Positions 9,434-20,070 of a stretch of DNA of 64,000 bases are shown in pieces. Positions within the stretch are counted from its first letter, which is position 1. Every line of letters begins with the position of its first letter. The DNA lies in assembly GCA_945876755.1 (NCBI GenBank), contig CAMCPM010000001.1, positions 185,307 through 249,306 of the forward strand, written 5' to 3'. The stretch comes from an uncultured Clostridia bacterium. GTDB lineage: Bacteria > Bacillota > Clostridia > Oscillospirales > Ruminococcaceae. A model generated the notes under the pieces. That model was not told where the DNA came from. It worked only from the letters and a program-made list of their open reading frames with translations, and searched no databases. The position numbers and the translations under genes are program-made.

Positions 9434-9463
9434 ATTATACCACAAAGCGCCCCTGTATTGCAA
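9434..9463 (-). promoter_or_regulatory. Sigma-A-type promoter for the PHP/malic enzyme operon
   Basis: On the minus strand: TTGCAA (9463-9458), 18-base spacer ending in TGTGG, TATAAT (9439-9434), 34 bases before the ATG at 9400. Confidence 0.6.
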
Positions 9464-9506
9464 GCTTTTTTTATGAAATATATCAAAAAACCCCGTTAAA
9501 TGCAAA

Positions 9507-10454
9507 TTAAAGGAATTTTCCGTCAAACCAGACATCCTTTACGCTGAACTCTTTTCCGTTAAGGTAGTCCAGACAGCCTGCGTCTGTTTTGAAATCAAAT
9601 TTAAGCTTGTACGAATACAAAGCCTGCGTCTTTATTTTATATTCTTTATTTACACGGTTTATTCCATATTTTCCGTCGCCCAGCAGCGGACAGCCTATAT
9701 GTGCCATATGTGCGCGTATCTGGTGGGTACGCCCCGTATCAAGCTTTATTTCAAGCAGCGAAAGCTTACCGTTGGTTTTAAGCACCTTGTATGTTGTGAT
9801 TATTGTCTTGTTGGTATCCGTTTTTCTGTCGGTAACTTTTACGGTATTGTCATCGGCATTTTTTTCAAGATAAGCAGTAATTGTATCGCTTTTTTTCGGC
9901 GGTACTCCAACAGTTATACATAAATAATATTTTTCCAATTCTCTGTCCTTGATTTTCTGATTTAATATACGGAGCGATTCTGCATTTTTCGCTGCGATTA
10001 TAATCCCTCCGGTGTTTCTGTCAAGCCGGTTGCAGAGAGACGGTGCAAAGCTGTTCTCGGCTTCGGGAAGATATTCCCCTTTTTCATAAAGATAATGTTT
10101 TATCCTGTTAATAAGCGTATCAACGGAATTTTCGTTATCCTCGTGAACCACAATGCCGTTTTTCTTGTCGATAAGCATAATATTTTCGTCCTCGTACACT
10201 ATATTTAATGCAGTCGGCACGGAAAGAAACTCTGTTTCACTGTCGGTATCAAAAAACTCGTCGTTTATATACATCTGTATTATGTCACCAATTTGCAGTT
10301 TTGAAGATATCTCTGCACGTTTTCCGTTAATTTTTATGCGCTTGTTCCTGATTGCCTTGTACATCATACTCTGCGGAAGGCGCGGCACAGCCTTTTGTAT
10401 GAATTTATCAAGTCTTTGCCCTGAGTCGTTGGCGTTTATGGTAAATTCTTTCAC
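9507..10454 (-). CDS. RluA-family 23S rRNA pseudouridine synthase
   Basis: 315 residues. An S4 RNA-binding domain spans about residues 10-80 (GQRLDKFI start), and the catalytic domain carries the RluA signature NRLDRNTGG with the catalytic Asp near residue 145, then the LDTGRTHQIRAH motif. It isomerises uridines in structured RNA, most often 23S rRNA. The start is uncertain: the GTG at 10454 gives an N-terminus (VKEFTINANDSGQRLD) like most homologues but has only a weak GGGGA upstream; an in-frame TTG at 10478 would add eight residues. Confidence 0.88.
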   Translation of the reverse strand: MKEFTINANDSGQRLDKFIQKAVPRLPQSMMYKAIRNKRIKINGKRAEISSKLQIGDIIQMYINDEFFDTDSETEFLSVPTALNIVYEDENIMLIDKKNGIVVHEDNENSVDTLINRIKHYLYEKGEYLPEAENSFAPSLCNRLDRNTGGIIIAAKNAESLRILNQKIKDRELEKYYLCITVGVPPKKSDTITAYLEKNADDNTVKVTDRKTDTNKTIITTYKVLKTNGKLSLLEIKLDTGRTHQIRAHMAHIGCPLLGDGKYGINRVNKEYKIKTQALYSYKLKFDFKTDAGCLDYLNGKEFSVKDVWFDGKFL

Positions 10455-10523
10455 TAATAACAGTCCCCATTTCAGCAAAATATACTAATTATCATTATAA
10501 CATAATTTTTTTTAAAAAACACC

Positions 10524-10552
10524 TTTTCAAATAAAATTTTTTGTAGTATAAT
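10524..10552 (+). promoter_or_regulatory. Possible promoter for radC
   Basis: A good TATAAT at 10547-10552 with a weak -35 (TTTTCA, 10524-10529) at 17 bases, 49 bases before the radC ATG. Confidence 0.4.
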
Positions 10553-10601
10553 AATAGAAACGTTTGTTTTCACTATTTTTTATGAGGGAATGATATGATA
10601 A

Positions 10602-11339
10602 ATGGGTGTTAAAATATCTTCAAACGCTAAAAGCACGGAAAATACCGAAAATAAAAAGGAAAATCCGCATGAAAATCACCGTGAAAGAATGCGCAAACGC
10701 TTTCGTGAAAACGGATTTAACGGTTTTGACGACCATCAGATAATTGAACTGCTGTTATTTTACACCTGTCCGAGGAAAGATACAAATGTCTTAGCACACA
10801 CTCTCATAAACCGCTTCGGCAGCATCGCCGGCATCCTGGACGCTTCATATGAAGATTTGATAAGTATTAAAGGTATATCCGAAAACAGCGCCACTCTGTT
10901 TAAAATTATACCGAAAATGCTGTCAGTATACTACAATTCACGTTCAGACGGTATGGTATATGATAATTTTCAAAAGCTTAAAGAGCTGTTTACGCCTCAT
11001 TTTGTCGGGCTTACACATGAGGAATTCAGGCTTGCTTGTTTTAACAATAATTTACAGGTAGTATCAAACATACTTATTTCAGCAGGAGCGCCGTCTTTTA
11101 CTTATATTAACGCACGAAAAATCGTTGAAGAAGCTTTCAGAGTAAAATCCGATTACGTTGTACTTGCACACAATCACCCGAACGGCTCGCCTGCTCCGTC
11201 AATTGATGACGTTAATACCACACGGTCTTTAAACCGTTCGCTGAAAGCACTTGGAATAAATCTTCTCGACCACGTGATAATCGGGAAAAATTCATCTGCA
11301 TCCATGAGGGAGCTTGCTTGTATAGATGTTTTTGATTGA
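10602..11339 (+). CDS. radC: RadC-family JAB/MPN-domain protein
   Basis: 245 residues. A basic and polar N-terminus (about 25 residues) is followed by a helix-hairpin-helix region ([20 protein letters not shown]) and a C-terminal JAMM metalloprotease-like domain with [17 protein letters not shown], the HxH...D zinc motif. Despite its name a repair role for RadC is not established. A GAGGGA site lies 12 bases before the ATG. The gene is followed after 32 bases by uvrB and probably co-transcribed with it. Confidence 0.9.
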   Translation: MGVKISSNAKSTENTENKKENPHENHRERMRKRFRENGFNGFDDHQIIELLLFYTCPRKDTNVLAHTLINRFGSIAGILDASYEDLISIKGISENSATLFKIIPKMLSVYYNSRSDGMVYDNFQKLKELFTPHFVGLTHEEFRLACFNNNLQVVSNILISAGAPSFTYINARKIVEEAFRVKSDYVVLAHNHPNGSPAPSIDDVNTTRSLNRSLKALGINLLDHVIIGKNSSASMRELACIDVFD

Positions 11340-11371
11340 ATAATAATTCGGCAGAAAGGCGGATTTGCATT

Positions 11372-13375
11372 ATGGATAAATTTAAGCTTGTTTCGGAATA
11401 CACTCCGTCGGGCGACCAGCCGGAGGCTATTGATAATCTGGTCAAGGGGCTTAACAGCGGCATGAAAGAGCAGACTTTGCTTGGTGTAACAGGCTCCGGA
11501 AAAACCTTTACAATGGCTAACGTTATTGCAAGAGTAAACCGTCCGACACTTGTTCTTGCCCACAATAAAATCCTTGCAGCGCAGCTCTGCTCGGAATTCA
11601 GAGAATTCTTTCCCGAAAATGCTGTTGAGTATTTTGTGTCATATTACGACTACTATCAGCCTGAGGCTTATGTTCCGTCCACAGACAGCTATATTGAAAA
11701 GGATTCGTCCGTAAATGACGAAATTGACAAGCTTCGTCACTCGGCTACGCTTGCGCTTGCGGAACGCCGTGACGTTATTATTGTCGCATCTGTTTCCTGC
11801 ATTTATTCCCTCGGCTCGCCTATTGATTACCGTACTATGGTTATTTCGCTCCGTCAGGGCATGGAAATGTCACGGGACGTTCTTCTGGCAAGACTTGTTG
11901 GCATTCAGTACGAAAGAAACGATATCAACTTTGTCCGCAATAAATTCCGTGTGCGAGGAGATGTGGTTGAGATATTTCCGGCAGGCTCAACCGAAAATGC
12001 TGTAAGAGTCGAATTTTTCGGAGACGAAATCGACCGAATTACCGAATTCAAGGCGCTTACGGGAGAAGTCATTGCGACACTTTCCCATGCGGCAATTTAC
12101 CCTGCTTCGCACTATGTTATTTCCCGTGACAAAATGCAGGACGCTATTGCGGAAATAGAACAGGAGCTTGACGAACGTGTCAAGTATTTTAAAGATAACG
12201 ATATGCTTATTGAGGCGCAGCGTATTTCCCAGCGTACCATGTACGATATTGAAATGCTTCAGGAAATCGGCTTCTGCAAGGGCATTGAAAACTATTCGAG
12301 AATTCTTTCGGGACGTGCGCCCGGAAGTGTTCCGTATACGCTGCTTGACCACTTTCCCGAGGACTTTCTTCTTATTGTGGACGAAAGCCACGTTTCTCTG
12401 CCGCAGGTGCGTGCCATGAGTGCAGGTGACCGAGGCCGCAAAAAAACGCTTATCGACTACGGTTTCCGTCTGCCGTCAGCATATGATAACAGACCTCTTA
12501 CCTTTGACGAATTTTACGGCAAGCTTAATCAAGCGATTTTTGTTTCCGCCACTCCCGGTCCGTTTGAAAAGGAAAACTCTGCTCAAATAGTTGAACAGGT
12601 TATTCGTCCAACAGGACTTGTTGACCCTGAAATAATCGTTAAGCCCGTTGAGGGACAGATCGACGACTTGCTGCTCGAAATAAATGAAAGAGTCCGCAAA
12701 AATGAACGTGTACTTGTTACGACGCTTACTAAAAAAATGGCTGAGGATCTTACCGCTTACCTTGAAAAAATGGAAGTCAAGGTGCGTTATCTGCACTATG
12801 ATATTGACACCATCGAACGTATGGAGATAATCCGTGATCTGCGTTTGGGCGAGTTCGACGTGTTGGTGGGAATCAATCTGCTGAGAGAGGGACTTGATAT
12901 TCCCGAAGTGTCGCTGGTTGCTATTCTCGATGCTGACAAAGAGGGTTTTCTGCGTTCGGAAAGCTCGCTCATTCAGACTATCGGACGTGCCGCCCGTAAC
13001 GCTCACGGTCAGGTTATCATGTATGCCGACTCGGTTACAAATTCAATGGAAAACGCCATTATGGAAACAGAACGCCGCCGCAAAATTCAGATGGATTACA
13101 ACGAAAAGCACGGTATTGTTCCCCAGACCATTATCAAGGATGTCCGCGATGTTATCGAAATCTCCACAAAGGCTGAAACTGATGAAAAGGTTTCAAAAGT
13201 CAAGCAGAAGCGCATGACTCCCGAAGAACGTGAAGCAATGATAAAGAAGCTTACCGAAGAGATGAAGAATGCTGCTAAGATACTTGAATTTGAACACGCG
13301 GCTTATCTGCGTGACAGGATAAACGAGCTGAAGGAATATCAGCACAAAGGCAAAAAGGTATTTAACAAGAAGTAA
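11372..13375 (+). CDS. uvrB: Excinuclease ABC subunit B
   Basis: 667 residues, the usual UvrB length. It receives damaged DNA from UvrA and positions UvrC for incision in nucleotide excision repair. Motifs in order: Walker [14 protein letters not shown], the beta-hairpin region [13 protein letters not shown], the DESH helicase motif, SATPGPFE, helicase motif [11 protein letters not shown], and a C-terminal UVR domain ([20 protein letters not shown]). The ATG at 11372 matches the conserved N-terminus; an upstream in-frame extension overlaps radC and is not conserved in type. uvrA follows after one small gene. Confidence 0.97.
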   Translation: MDKFKLVSEYTPSGDQPEAIDNLVKGLNSGMKEQTLLGVTGSGKTFTMANVIARVNRPTLVLAHNKILAAQLCSEFREFFPENAVEYFVSYYDYYQPEAYVPSTDSYIEKDSSVNDEIDKLRHSATLALAERRDVIIVASVSCIYSLGSPIDYRTMVISLRQGMEMSRDVLLARLVGIQYERNDINFVRNKFRVRGDVVEIFPAGSTENAVRVEFFGDEIDRITEFKALTGEVIATLSHAAIYPASHYVISRDKMQDAIAEIEQELDERVKYFKDNDMLIEAQRISQRTMYDIEMLQEIGFCKGIENYSRILSGRAPGSVPYTLLDHFPEDFLLIVDESHVSLPQVRAMSAGDRGRKKTLIDYGFRLPSAYDNRPLTFDEFYGKLNQAIFVSATPGPFEKENSAQIVEQVIRPTGLVDPEIIVKPVEGQIDDLLLEINERVRKNERVLVTTLTKKMAEDLTAYLEKMEVKVRYLHYDIDTIERMEIIRDLRLGEFDVLVGINLLREGLDIPEVSLVAILDADKEGFLRSESSLIQTIGRAARNAHGQVIMYADSVTNSMENAIMETERRRKIQMDYNEKHGIVPQTIIKDVRDVIEISTKAETDEKVSKVKQKRMTPEEREAMIKKLTEEMKNAAKILEFEHAAYLRDRINELKEYQHKGKKVFNKK

Positions 13376-13395
13376 CAGATACGGAGGTAACTACT

Positions 13396-14031
13396 ATGGC
13401 TTTCGATTTCAAAAAAGAATACAAGGAATTTTATATGCCAAAAAACAAGCCCGAAATCGTTACTATACCGACGATGAATTATATTGCAGTCAGAGGCAAG
13501 GGAAATCCCAATGAAAAAGAAGGAGCTTATCAAAAAGCTATTGGCATACTTTATGCCATAGCATACACTATTAAAATGAGCTACAAGGGCTCGCACAAAA
13601 TTGACGGATTTTTTGAATATGTTGTTCCTCCGCTGGAAGGCTTCTGGTGGCAGGAAAATGTAAGCGATATAGACTATTCGGACAAGGATTCATTTAATTG
13701 GATATCGGTCATACGCCTGCCTGATTTCGTTACCGAGGACGATTTCAGATGGGCAGTCGAAGAAGCGTCCGCAAAAAAGAAGCTTGATTGCTCTTCTGCT
13801 GAGTTTTACACAGTCGAAGAAGGTTTATGTGTACAAATCATGCACCATGGTCCGTTTGACGATGAACCTGCAACGGTTGCAATAGTGGACGAATATTTAA
13901 AAAACAACGGTTATGAAAATGATATCAGCAATATTCGTATGCACCATGAGATATATCTTTCTGACGCAAGAAAGACTGCACCGGAAAAATGGAAAACCGT
14001 TATCCGTCATCCGATAAAGGAAAATCATTGA
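13396..14031 (+). CDS. GyrI-like small-molecule-binding domain protein
   Basis: 211 residues, cytoplasmic. The pattern [18 protein letters not shown], the central [14 protein letters not shown] and the late [12 protein letters not shown] match the stand-alone GyrI-like (SHS2-fold, AraC effector-binding-type) proteins. Such domains bind small molecules and some homologues hydrolyse or sequester toxic compounds; the ligand here is unknown. GGAGG lies before the ATG. It sits between uvrB (20-base gap) and uvrA (17-base gap), so it is in the same transcript as nucleotide excision repair. Confidence 0.8.
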   Translation: MAFDFKKEYKEFYMPKNKPEIVTIPTMNYIAVRGKGNPNEKEGAYQKAIGILYAIAYTIKMSYKGSHKIDGFFEYVVPPLEGFWWQENVSDIDYSDKDSFNWISVIRLPDFVTEDDFRWAVEEASAKKKLDCSSAEFYTVEEGLCVQIMHHGPFDDEPATVAIVDEYLKNNGYENDISNIRMHHEIYLSDARKTAPEKWKTVIRHPIKENH

Positions 14032-14048
14032 TTGAAAGGAAATTCAAA

Positions 14049-16877
14049 ATGGCAATCGATAAAATCATCATAAAGGGTGCCCGTGAACACAACCTTAAAA
14101 ATATTGATGTTGAAATTCCCCGTGACAAGCTGGTCGTTATGACGGGTCTGTCCGGTTCGGGAAAATCTTCTCTTGCGTTCGACACGATTTACGCAGACGG
14201 TCAAAGACGTTATGTGGAAAGCCTTTCGTCCTATGCGAGAATGTTTCTCGGTCAGATGGAAAAGCCCGATGTTGACAGCATTGAAGGACTTTCCCCCGCT
14301 ATTTCCATAGACCAGAAGACTACATCTAAAAATCCACGCTCGACAGTTGGTACAGTTACTGAAATTTACGACTACCTGCGTTTGCTTTACGCAAGAATAG
14401 GTATTCCCCACTGTCCTGTCTGCGGACGTGAAATAAAACAGCAGACTGTTGACCAGATAGTTGACAGGATCATGGAGCTGCCTGAGGGTACTAAAATTCA
14501 GCTGCTTGCACCTGTTATCCGAGGCCGAAAGGGCGAGCACGTCAAGGAAATAGAACACGCACGGAAGGCGGGGTATGTGCGTATTCGTGCGGACGGTATA
14601 ATTTACGACCTTACCGAGGAGATAAAACTTGAAAAGAACAAAAAGCACAGCATTGAAATAGTTATCGACCGTTTGGTTATAAAACCCGGTATTGAAAACC
14701 GTCTTGCCGACAGTGTTGAAACGGTTTCTTCCATTTCGGGCGGACTTGTCATCGTTGACGTTATCGACGGCGAGGAAATGCTTTTCTCGCAGAATTATGC
14801 TTGTCCCGAACACAACATTTCAATTGAAGAGCTTTCTCCGAGAATGTTCTCGTTCAACAATCCGTTTGGTGCCTGCGACAAGTGTACAGGTCTCGGCGTT
14901 TTCAGGAAAATTGACCCTGACCTTATTATTCCGAACAAAGATCTGTCCATCAGGCAAGGTGCAGTCAAGGCTATGGGCTGGGCGACTACCGATGAAAACT
15001 CTATTGCTATGATGTATTTCAAGGGCATTGCACAGTATTACGGAGTTTCGCTTGACACTCCCGTAAAGGATTTGCCCGATGAGGTCGTCGAAGCAATTAT
15101 GTACGGTACAAACGGCGTGAAGCTGAAGCTGCACCGTTCTACCGAATACGGCGGAGGCGTTTATTATCAGCCGTTTGAGGGTATTATCCCAAACATGGAA
15201 CGCCGTTACCGCGATACAAACTCTGAATTCAGCAAAGAAGAAATCGAACAGTGTATGACGGAAAGTCTTTGCCCCGAATGTCACGGTCAAAGGCTGAAAA
15301 AGGAAAGCCTTGCCGTTACCGTAGGCGGAAAGAATATTTCAGAGCTGTGTAATTTTTCTGTTTCCGACTGTCTGAAATTCATTCAAAGTCTTGAGCTTAC
15401 CGAACGCGAAAAGATGATAAGCGGTCAAATCGTTAAGGAGATAAACTCCCGTCTGGGATTCCTTCAAAGCGTAGGACTTGAATACCTTACTTTGTCCCGT
15501 GCTTCCGGTACTCTCAGCGGCGGTGAAAGCCAGCGAATCCGTCTTGCTACACAAATCGGTTCATCACTTATGGGGGTACTGTATATTCTTGACGAGCCTT
15601 CAATCGGTCTGCACCAGCGTGACAACGACAAGCTTATCGCTACTCTGAAACGTCTCCGTGATTTGGGCAACACACTTATTGTTGTTGAGCATGATGAAGA
15701 TACAATGTACAACGCAGATTATATTGTGGATATCGGTCCTTATGCAGGTATTCACGGCGGCGAAGTAGTCTGCACGGGAACAGTCGAGGACATAAAAGCC
15801 TGTGAACGCTCAATTACGGGACAGTATCTAAGCGGAAAGAGATTTATTCCTGTTCCCGAAACACGCAGAAAAGGAAGCGGACTTACTCTTGACATTATCG
15901 GAGCAGCCGAACACAATCTGAAAAACATAAACGTTTCCGTTCCCCTTGGTACTTTCACCTGTGTAACGGGAGTTTCAGGCTCGGGAAAATCTTCTCTTGT
16001 AAACGAGATAATCTACAAAAACCTTGCAGGACGGCTTAACCGTGCAAAAGTTCGTCCCGGCAAATTTGAAAGAATGGACGGAATAGAAAATCTTGACAAG
16101 GTAATTGCGATCGACCAGTCCCCTATCGGCAGAACTCCTCGCTCCAACCCTGCAACATACACAGGCTTGTTCACCGATATTCGTGAGCTTTTTGCAGCCA
16201 CTAATGAAGCGAAAATGAAAGGCTATTCAAGCGGAAGATTTTCATTCAACGTCAAGGGCGGACGCTGCGAAGCCTGCGAGGGTGACGGTATAATCAAAAT
16301 CGAAATGCACTTTCTGCCAGATGTTTACGTTCCCTGCGAGGTCTGCAAGGGACGCCGCTACAACCGCGAAACGCTGGATATCCACTACAAGGGCAAATCT
16401 ATTTACGATGTGCTTGAAATGACGGTTGACGAAGGAGTTGAGTTCTTTTCAAATATCCCTAAGCTGGCAAGAAAGCTTCAGACCTTGCAGGACGTTGGTC
16501 TGGGATACATCAAAATCGGTCAGCCTGCAACTACACTTTCGGGCGGCGAGGCACAGAGAGTCAAGCTTGCGACGGAACTTTCAAAGCGTGCTACGGGACG
16601 GACTATTTATATTCTTGACGAGCCTACCACGGGACTCCACACTGCGGACGTTCACAAGCTTACCGAAGTTTTGCAGAAGCTTGTTGACACGGGCAACACA
16701 GTGCTTGTTATTGAGCATAATCTTGACGTTATCAAAAGTGCGGATCACATTATTGATTTAGGTCCGGAGGGCGGCGAAAAGGGAGGTACGCTTGTTAAAT
16801 GCGGAACTCCCGAAGAGATAGCGGCTTGTGAAGAGTCTTACACGGGACAGTATTTGAAGAAGATGCTGAGGAAATAA
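14049..16877 (+). CDS. uvrA: Excinuclease ABC subunit A
   Basis: 942 residues. It is the damage-sensing ATPase of nucleotide excision repair. Two ABC ATPase cassettes are visible: Walker [14 protein letters not shown] near residue 32 and [13 protein letters not shown] in the second half, each with its SGGE signature ([14 protein letters not shown] and [14 protein letters not shown]). Zinc-binding clusters are CPVCG, the CPEH/CDKC region, CPECHGQR, and CEACEGDG with CEVCKGRR in the second half. The start at 14049 has AAAGGA eight bases upstream and gives the conserved [15 protein letters not shown]-terminus. A strong terminator follows. Confidence 0.97.
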   Translation: MAIDKIIIKGAREHNLKNIDVEIPRDKLVVMTGLSGSGKSSLAFDTIYADGQRRYVESLSSYARMFLGQMEKPDVDSIEGLSPAISIDQKTTSKNPRSTVGTVTEIYDYLRLLYARIGIPHCPVCGREIKQQTVDQIVDRIMELPEGTKIQLLAPVIRGRKGEHVKEIEHARKAGYVRIRADGIIYDLTEEIKLEKNKKHSIEIVIDRLVIKPGIENRLADSVETVSSISGGLVIVDVIDGEEMLFSQNYACPEHNISIEELSPRMFSFNNPFGACDKCTGLGVFRKIDPDLIIPNKDLSIRQGAVKAMGWATTDENSIAMMYFKGIAQYYGVSLDTPVKDLPDEVVEAIMYGTNGVKLKLHRSTEYGGGVYYQPFEGIIPNMERRYRDTNSEFSKEEIEQCMTESLCPECHGQRLKKESLAVTVGGKNISELCNFSVSDCLKFIQSLELTEREKMISGQIVKEINSRLGFLQSVGLEYLTLSRASGTLSGGESQRIRLATQIGSSLMGVLYILDEPSIGLHQRDNDKLIATLKRLRDLGNTLIVVEHDEDTMYNADYIVDIGPYAGIHGGEVVCTGTVEDIKACERSITGQYLSGKRFIPVPETRRKGSGLTLDIIGAAEHNLKNINVSVPLGTFTCVTGVSGSGKSSLVNEIIYKNLAGRLNRAKVRPGKFERMDGIENLDKVIAIDQSPIGRTPRSNPATYTGLFTDIRELFAATNEAKMKGYSSGRFSFNVKGGRCEACEGDGIIKIEMHFLPDVYVPCEVCKGRRYNRETLDIHYKGKSIYDVLEMTVDEGVEFFSNIPKLARKLQTLQDVGLGYIKIGQPATTLSGGEAQRVKLATELSKRATGRTIYILDEPTTGLHTADVHKLTEVLQKLVDTGNTVLVIEHNLDVIKSADHIIDLGPEGGEKGGTLVKCGTPEEIAACEESYTGQYLKKMLRK

Positions 16878-16888
16878 TATTCAATAAA

Positions 16889-16921
16889 GCCTGAGAAGTT
16901 AAATTGCTTCTCAGGCTTTTT
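16889..16921 (+). terminator. Bidirectional terminator between uvrA and hisA
   Basis: A 10-bp perfect stem GCCTGAGAAG / CTTCTCAGGC (16889-16898 with 16907-16916), loop of 8, followed by TTTTTAA. The minus strand also has a T-rich tail, so it can serve the convergent hisA gene. Confidence 0.8.
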
Positions 16922-16943
16922 AATCTGAAATATAAAATATTAC

Positions 16944-17714
16944 TTATTTATACTTACAAATTTTCTCAAAATCAATGCTTCCGCCAAAGATGTCGAGGGC
17001 GCTTCCCACTGTAAAATTCAGCTTACCTTTGCCAAGCGTTTTCAGCACGTCCAAATCGTCGTATGAACCAATTCCCCCTGCGTAGGTAACGGGAATTTTG
17101 CTCCAATTGCCAAGCATTTCAGCAAGGGACTTTTCCACTCCCCTCGCCTTGCCTTCAACATCAACTGCATGAATAAGAAATTCATCGCAGTATTCTGCAA
17201 ACATATCCATTGTTTCTGCGGTAAGTCTAACATCTGTGAACTTCTGCCAGCGGTCGGTCACAACATAATAATCGTTATCCTTTCTGCGGCAGGAAAGGTC
17301 TATGACAAGGTGTTCCCTGCCCGTTTCGGAAACAAGCCGTTTCAGGTTGTCAAAGTTAATTTTTCCGTCCTTGAAGACATATGATGTTACTATGACATGA
17401 GACGCGCCTTTTTTAAGAAAATCTGCAGCGTTTTCTGCGGTGATACCTCCGCCGACCTGCAATCCTTGCGGATATTCCTCCAAAGCGGAATAAGCCTGCT
17501 GCAAATCAGCTTGATAATACTCAGAATTAGCCGCATTGAGAATAATTATATGTCCACCTTTTATATTTTTTTCTTTATAAAGCTTTGCGTAAAAATCTGC
17601 GCCGTACTCCGAGACAAAATTTTCATCAGCACTGTTATTTTTATCGGCAAGACTTCCGCCTACTATCTGCTTTACCTTACCGTTATGTATATCTATGCAC
17701 GGTCTTAACTCCAT
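16944..17714 (-). CDS. hisA: ProFAR isomerase (HisA), eukaryotic HIS6-type
   Basis: 256 residues. It catalyses the fourth step of histidine synthesis, isomerisation of the aminoaldose ProFAR to the aminoketose PRFAR. The sequence is not the usual bacterial HisA: it reads PCIDIHNGKVKQIVGGSL, NFVSEYGADFYAKLYK, LQVGGGI, VIVTSYVF, LVIDLSCRRK, EFLIHAVDVEGKARG, VTYAGGI and FTVGSALDIFGG, block for block like yeast HIS6. Catalytic Asp residues would be those of CIDIHNG and HAVDVEG. GGGAGG precedes the ATG at 17714; a 39-residue upstream extension is rejected because it runs across the promoter. It stands alone, away from other his genes. Confidence 0.9.
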   Translation of the reverse strand: MELRPCIDIHNGKVKQIVGGSLADKNNSADENFVSEYGADFYAKLYKEKNIKGGHIIILNAANSEYYQADLQQAYSALEEYPQGLQVGGGITAENAADFLKKGASHVIVTSYVFKDGKINFDNLKRLVSETGREHLVIDLSCRRKDNDYYVVTDRWQKFTDVRLTAETMDMFAEYCDEFLIHAVDVEGKARGVEKSLAEMLGNWSKIPVTYAGGIGSYDDLDVLKTLGKGKLNFTVGSALDIFGGSIDFEKICKYK

Positions 17715-17744
17715 TTTATTTTCCTCCCGAAAATATATAGATTT

Positions 17745-17773
17745 ATTATATAGTATATTTGTATTTTTTGCAA
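17745..17773 (-). promoter_or_regulatory. Sigma-A-type promoter for hisA
   Basis: On the minus strand: TTGCAA (17773-17768), 17-base spacer, TATAAT (17750-17745), 31 bases before the ATG. Confidence 0.6.
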
Positions 17774-17887
17774 TACCGAAAACGGTGAATTTTACGTTAT
17801 TTTTACGCATAAAGCCTGTATTATTAAGCAAAATAAACAGTTTGAATTAACATATTCGACATATGTGTACAAATATTATTAATATGA

Positions 17888-17917
17888 TTGACTTTGTTAA
17901 CAAAAGTATGGTATAAT
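17888..17917 (+). promoter_or_regulatory. Sigma-A-type promoter for the dynamin/TelA island
   Basis: TTGACT (17888-17893), 18-base spacer containing the palindrome TTGTTAACAA (17893-17902), TATAAT (17912-17917). The leader to the ATG is about 65 bases. Confidence 0.65.
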
Positions 17918-17985
17918 ATAATAGATTATTTAGTTTTTTTTTCACATAATCGGTGTATATATACATTTGTATTAGGAGGATTTCT

Positions 17986-20034
17986 ATGGAACAGGCATTG
18001 AACTACGGCAGCTATTCCGCGTATAAGCAGACGGTTTCAGAGCTTACCGAAAGCCTTGCGCAGCTCAAGGAGTACAGCGAGGATATCGGTCTTGAACATA
18101 CTGCCAAATCGATCGGAGAAACTATTGAAAAAATTGCCAAGGAACACTTTGAAGTTGCTATCGTAGGCGAGTTCAAGCGAGGAAAAAGTACGCTGATCAA
18201 CGCGCTTCTCGGTCAGGAGGTTTTACCTGCCGATGTTCTGCCCGCAACTGCAACACTTAACAGGGTTACATACAGCGAATCTCCTTATGTAATAGTTGAG
18301 TACAAAAACGGCGAAAGTGAAAAAGTCGATATCAACAAGCTTGCAGACTACGTTACAAAGCTTTCATACGAATCCGAAAAAACAGCTGAAACTGTTAAGC
18401 AGGCAACCGTTTATTACGACACGGATTTCTGTAAAAATAATGTTGATATCATTGATACTCCGGGTCTGAACGATGACGAGCAGATGACTAACGTTACGCT
18501 GTCTATTCTGCCTGAAATTGACGCTGCTGTTTTTGTCATCAGCGCAAATTCACCCTTCTCGCAGTTTGAAAAGGAATTTCTCGAAAAGAAAATGCTCACC
18601 AGCGATATGGGCAGAATTATCTTTGCCGTAAACTGCTTCGGTACTTTCTCCAAGGAGGACGAGGACAGAATTGTCGAAACCGTTGAAAAGCGTATCGGCA
18701 GTTATGTTATGGAAAAAGCTAAGATGGTCATGGGCGAAGATTCAAAGGAATTTGCCGTTTATAAGAGAAAAATCGGCAAGCCTAAGGTTATCGGCGTTTA
18801 TGCCAAAAAGGCTCTTATGGCTAAGGAAAGCGGAGACGCCGCAATGCTGGAGGAAAGTAATTTCCCGACCTTTGAAAGAGTTCTTGAAACTATGCTTACT
18901 CAGGAACGCGGTACGATAACTCTTCAAATTTTGGCAAACAAAATCATCAGCTCGGGTTCGGAGCTTATTAACTCCATAATTATTCGTGAAAATTCCCTTA
19001 TGATGGAAACGGATGAATTTATGGACAAATATACTGCTGCCATTGAAGAGATTGACGATATCCGTACCAAAAAACGTGCTGAATTTGTACGCATAAACGA
19101 TGCTGCAAACAAGGTTTTCGAGGGCTTGCAGCCTATTCTTGACAGCTATTGGGTTCAGATAGAAGATACTGCTATGCAGGTTATTGACGATTATCCAATG
19201 AGCGCCGAAGATCTGAAAAAGGATAAGCTTAAAATAGTGTACTCGAAGCTCACCGAAAAGATCAAGGAAAGCATTGAAAACAGGGCTCAGCTTATTTGTG
19301 AACAGATCCAAAACGAGATAAATGTTGCTCTTAGTGATGAGGCTGAACGCTTGCAGTCCTTCGAGGACGAATTTTTTGCATCGGTAAGCCGTATTCAGGA
19401 AATGTTCTCCGTTCCGCAGAAGCATTCAAGAAACGGCGGCGTTGTTGACCAGATCATTGGCGTCGCTATCGGAAGCGTCGGAACCGGCGGTCTGTTTATC
19501 GGTTTCCGCGAGGCAGGAATCAAGGGTGCTTTGCTTGGCGGCGCATCAGGCTTTGTAGGCTTTTGCGCAACATTCTATGCTGCTGCTTATCTTGCAGGCT
19601 TTCTCGGAATTGCCGCTGCCGGTCCTGTAACTCTTTGCCTTATGGCGGTTGCAGGTCTTGCAGGTACTTTTACAGGAAAATTTTCTGTTGATAAGCTTCT
19701 TACGCAGGAAAGAATCGATAAGTATAAAGCAAACTTCAAGCAGTCCGTAAAGAAGCAATTCCATGAAATGAAAATCAATTCCGACTTTACAGAAACTGTA
19801 CGTCAGCAGGTATTTGCTTCATTCCAGGGTCTTAAATCCAAAATTGAAGAGGAAACCGAAATTATACTTCTCGATACTCAAAAAACCCTCGACAGTCTCA
19901 ATCAGCTCAAGGCAGAAAAGAAGAGTATGTCGGACAACGAGAAGGAAAAGCTTCAGACTATTGCCGAATATACAGGCGCTTTGCTTGCGGAAACCTATAA
20001 TCTGCACAAGGCTCTTACGGACAATATGGAGTAA
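17986..20034 (+). CDS. Bacterial dynamin-like GTPase with membrane segment
   Basis: 682 residues. The G domain has the P-loop GEFKRGKS at residues 61-68 and the G3 motif DTPG at 157-160. The expected G4 (N/TKxD) reads NCFG at about 216-219 and lacks Lys and Asp. Residues ~486-565 are Gly/Ala-rich and hydrophobic, placed where bacterial dynamins carry the membrane paddle; long helical stretches lie on both sides. It should bind and reshape or tether membranes in a GTP-dependent way. TAGGAGGA lies just before the ATG at 17986; an 11-residue in-frame extension was rejected. The next gene follows after 36 bases. Confidence 0.88.
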   Translation: MEQALNYGSYSAYKQTVSELTESLAQLKEYSEDIGLEHTAKSIGETIEKIAKEHFEVAIVGEFKRGKSTLINALLGQEVLPADVLPATATLNRVTYSESPYVIVEYKNGESEKVDINKLADYVTKLSYESEKTAETVKQATVYYDTDFCKNNVDIIDTPGLNDDEQMTNVTLSILPEIDAAVFVISANSPFSQFEKEFLEKKMLTSDMGRIIFAVNCFGTFSKEDEDRIVETVEKRIGSYVMEKAKMVMGEDSKEFAVYKRKIGKPKVIGVYAKKALMAKESGDAAMLEESNFPTFERVLETMLTQERGTITLQILANKIISSGSELINSIIIRENSLMMETDEFMDKYTAAIEEIDDIRTKKRAEFVRINDAANKVFEGLQPILDSYWVQIEDTAMQVIDDYPMSAEDLKKDKLKIVYSKLTEKIKESIENRAQLICEQIQNEINVALSDEAERLQSFEDEFFASVSRIQEMFSVPQKHSRNGGVVDQIIGVAIGSVGTGGLFIGFREAGIKGALLGGASGFVGFCATFYAAAYLAGFLGIAAAGPVTLCLMAVAGLAGTFTGKFSVDKLLTQERIDKYKANFKQSVKKQFHEMKINSDFTETVRQQVFASFQGLKSKIEEETEIILLDTQKTLDSLNQLKAEKKSMSDNEKEKLQTIAEYTGALLAETYNLHKALTDNME

Positions 20035-20070
20035 TTCACTGCAAATTATTTTTAAGGAGGCTTCCGATAT

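Noticed and set aside
14025..14813. A 262-codon minus-strand frame across the start of uvrA
   Set aside because: It is antisense to UvrA ATPase motifs; the strand-complement composition of a coding gene explains its length.
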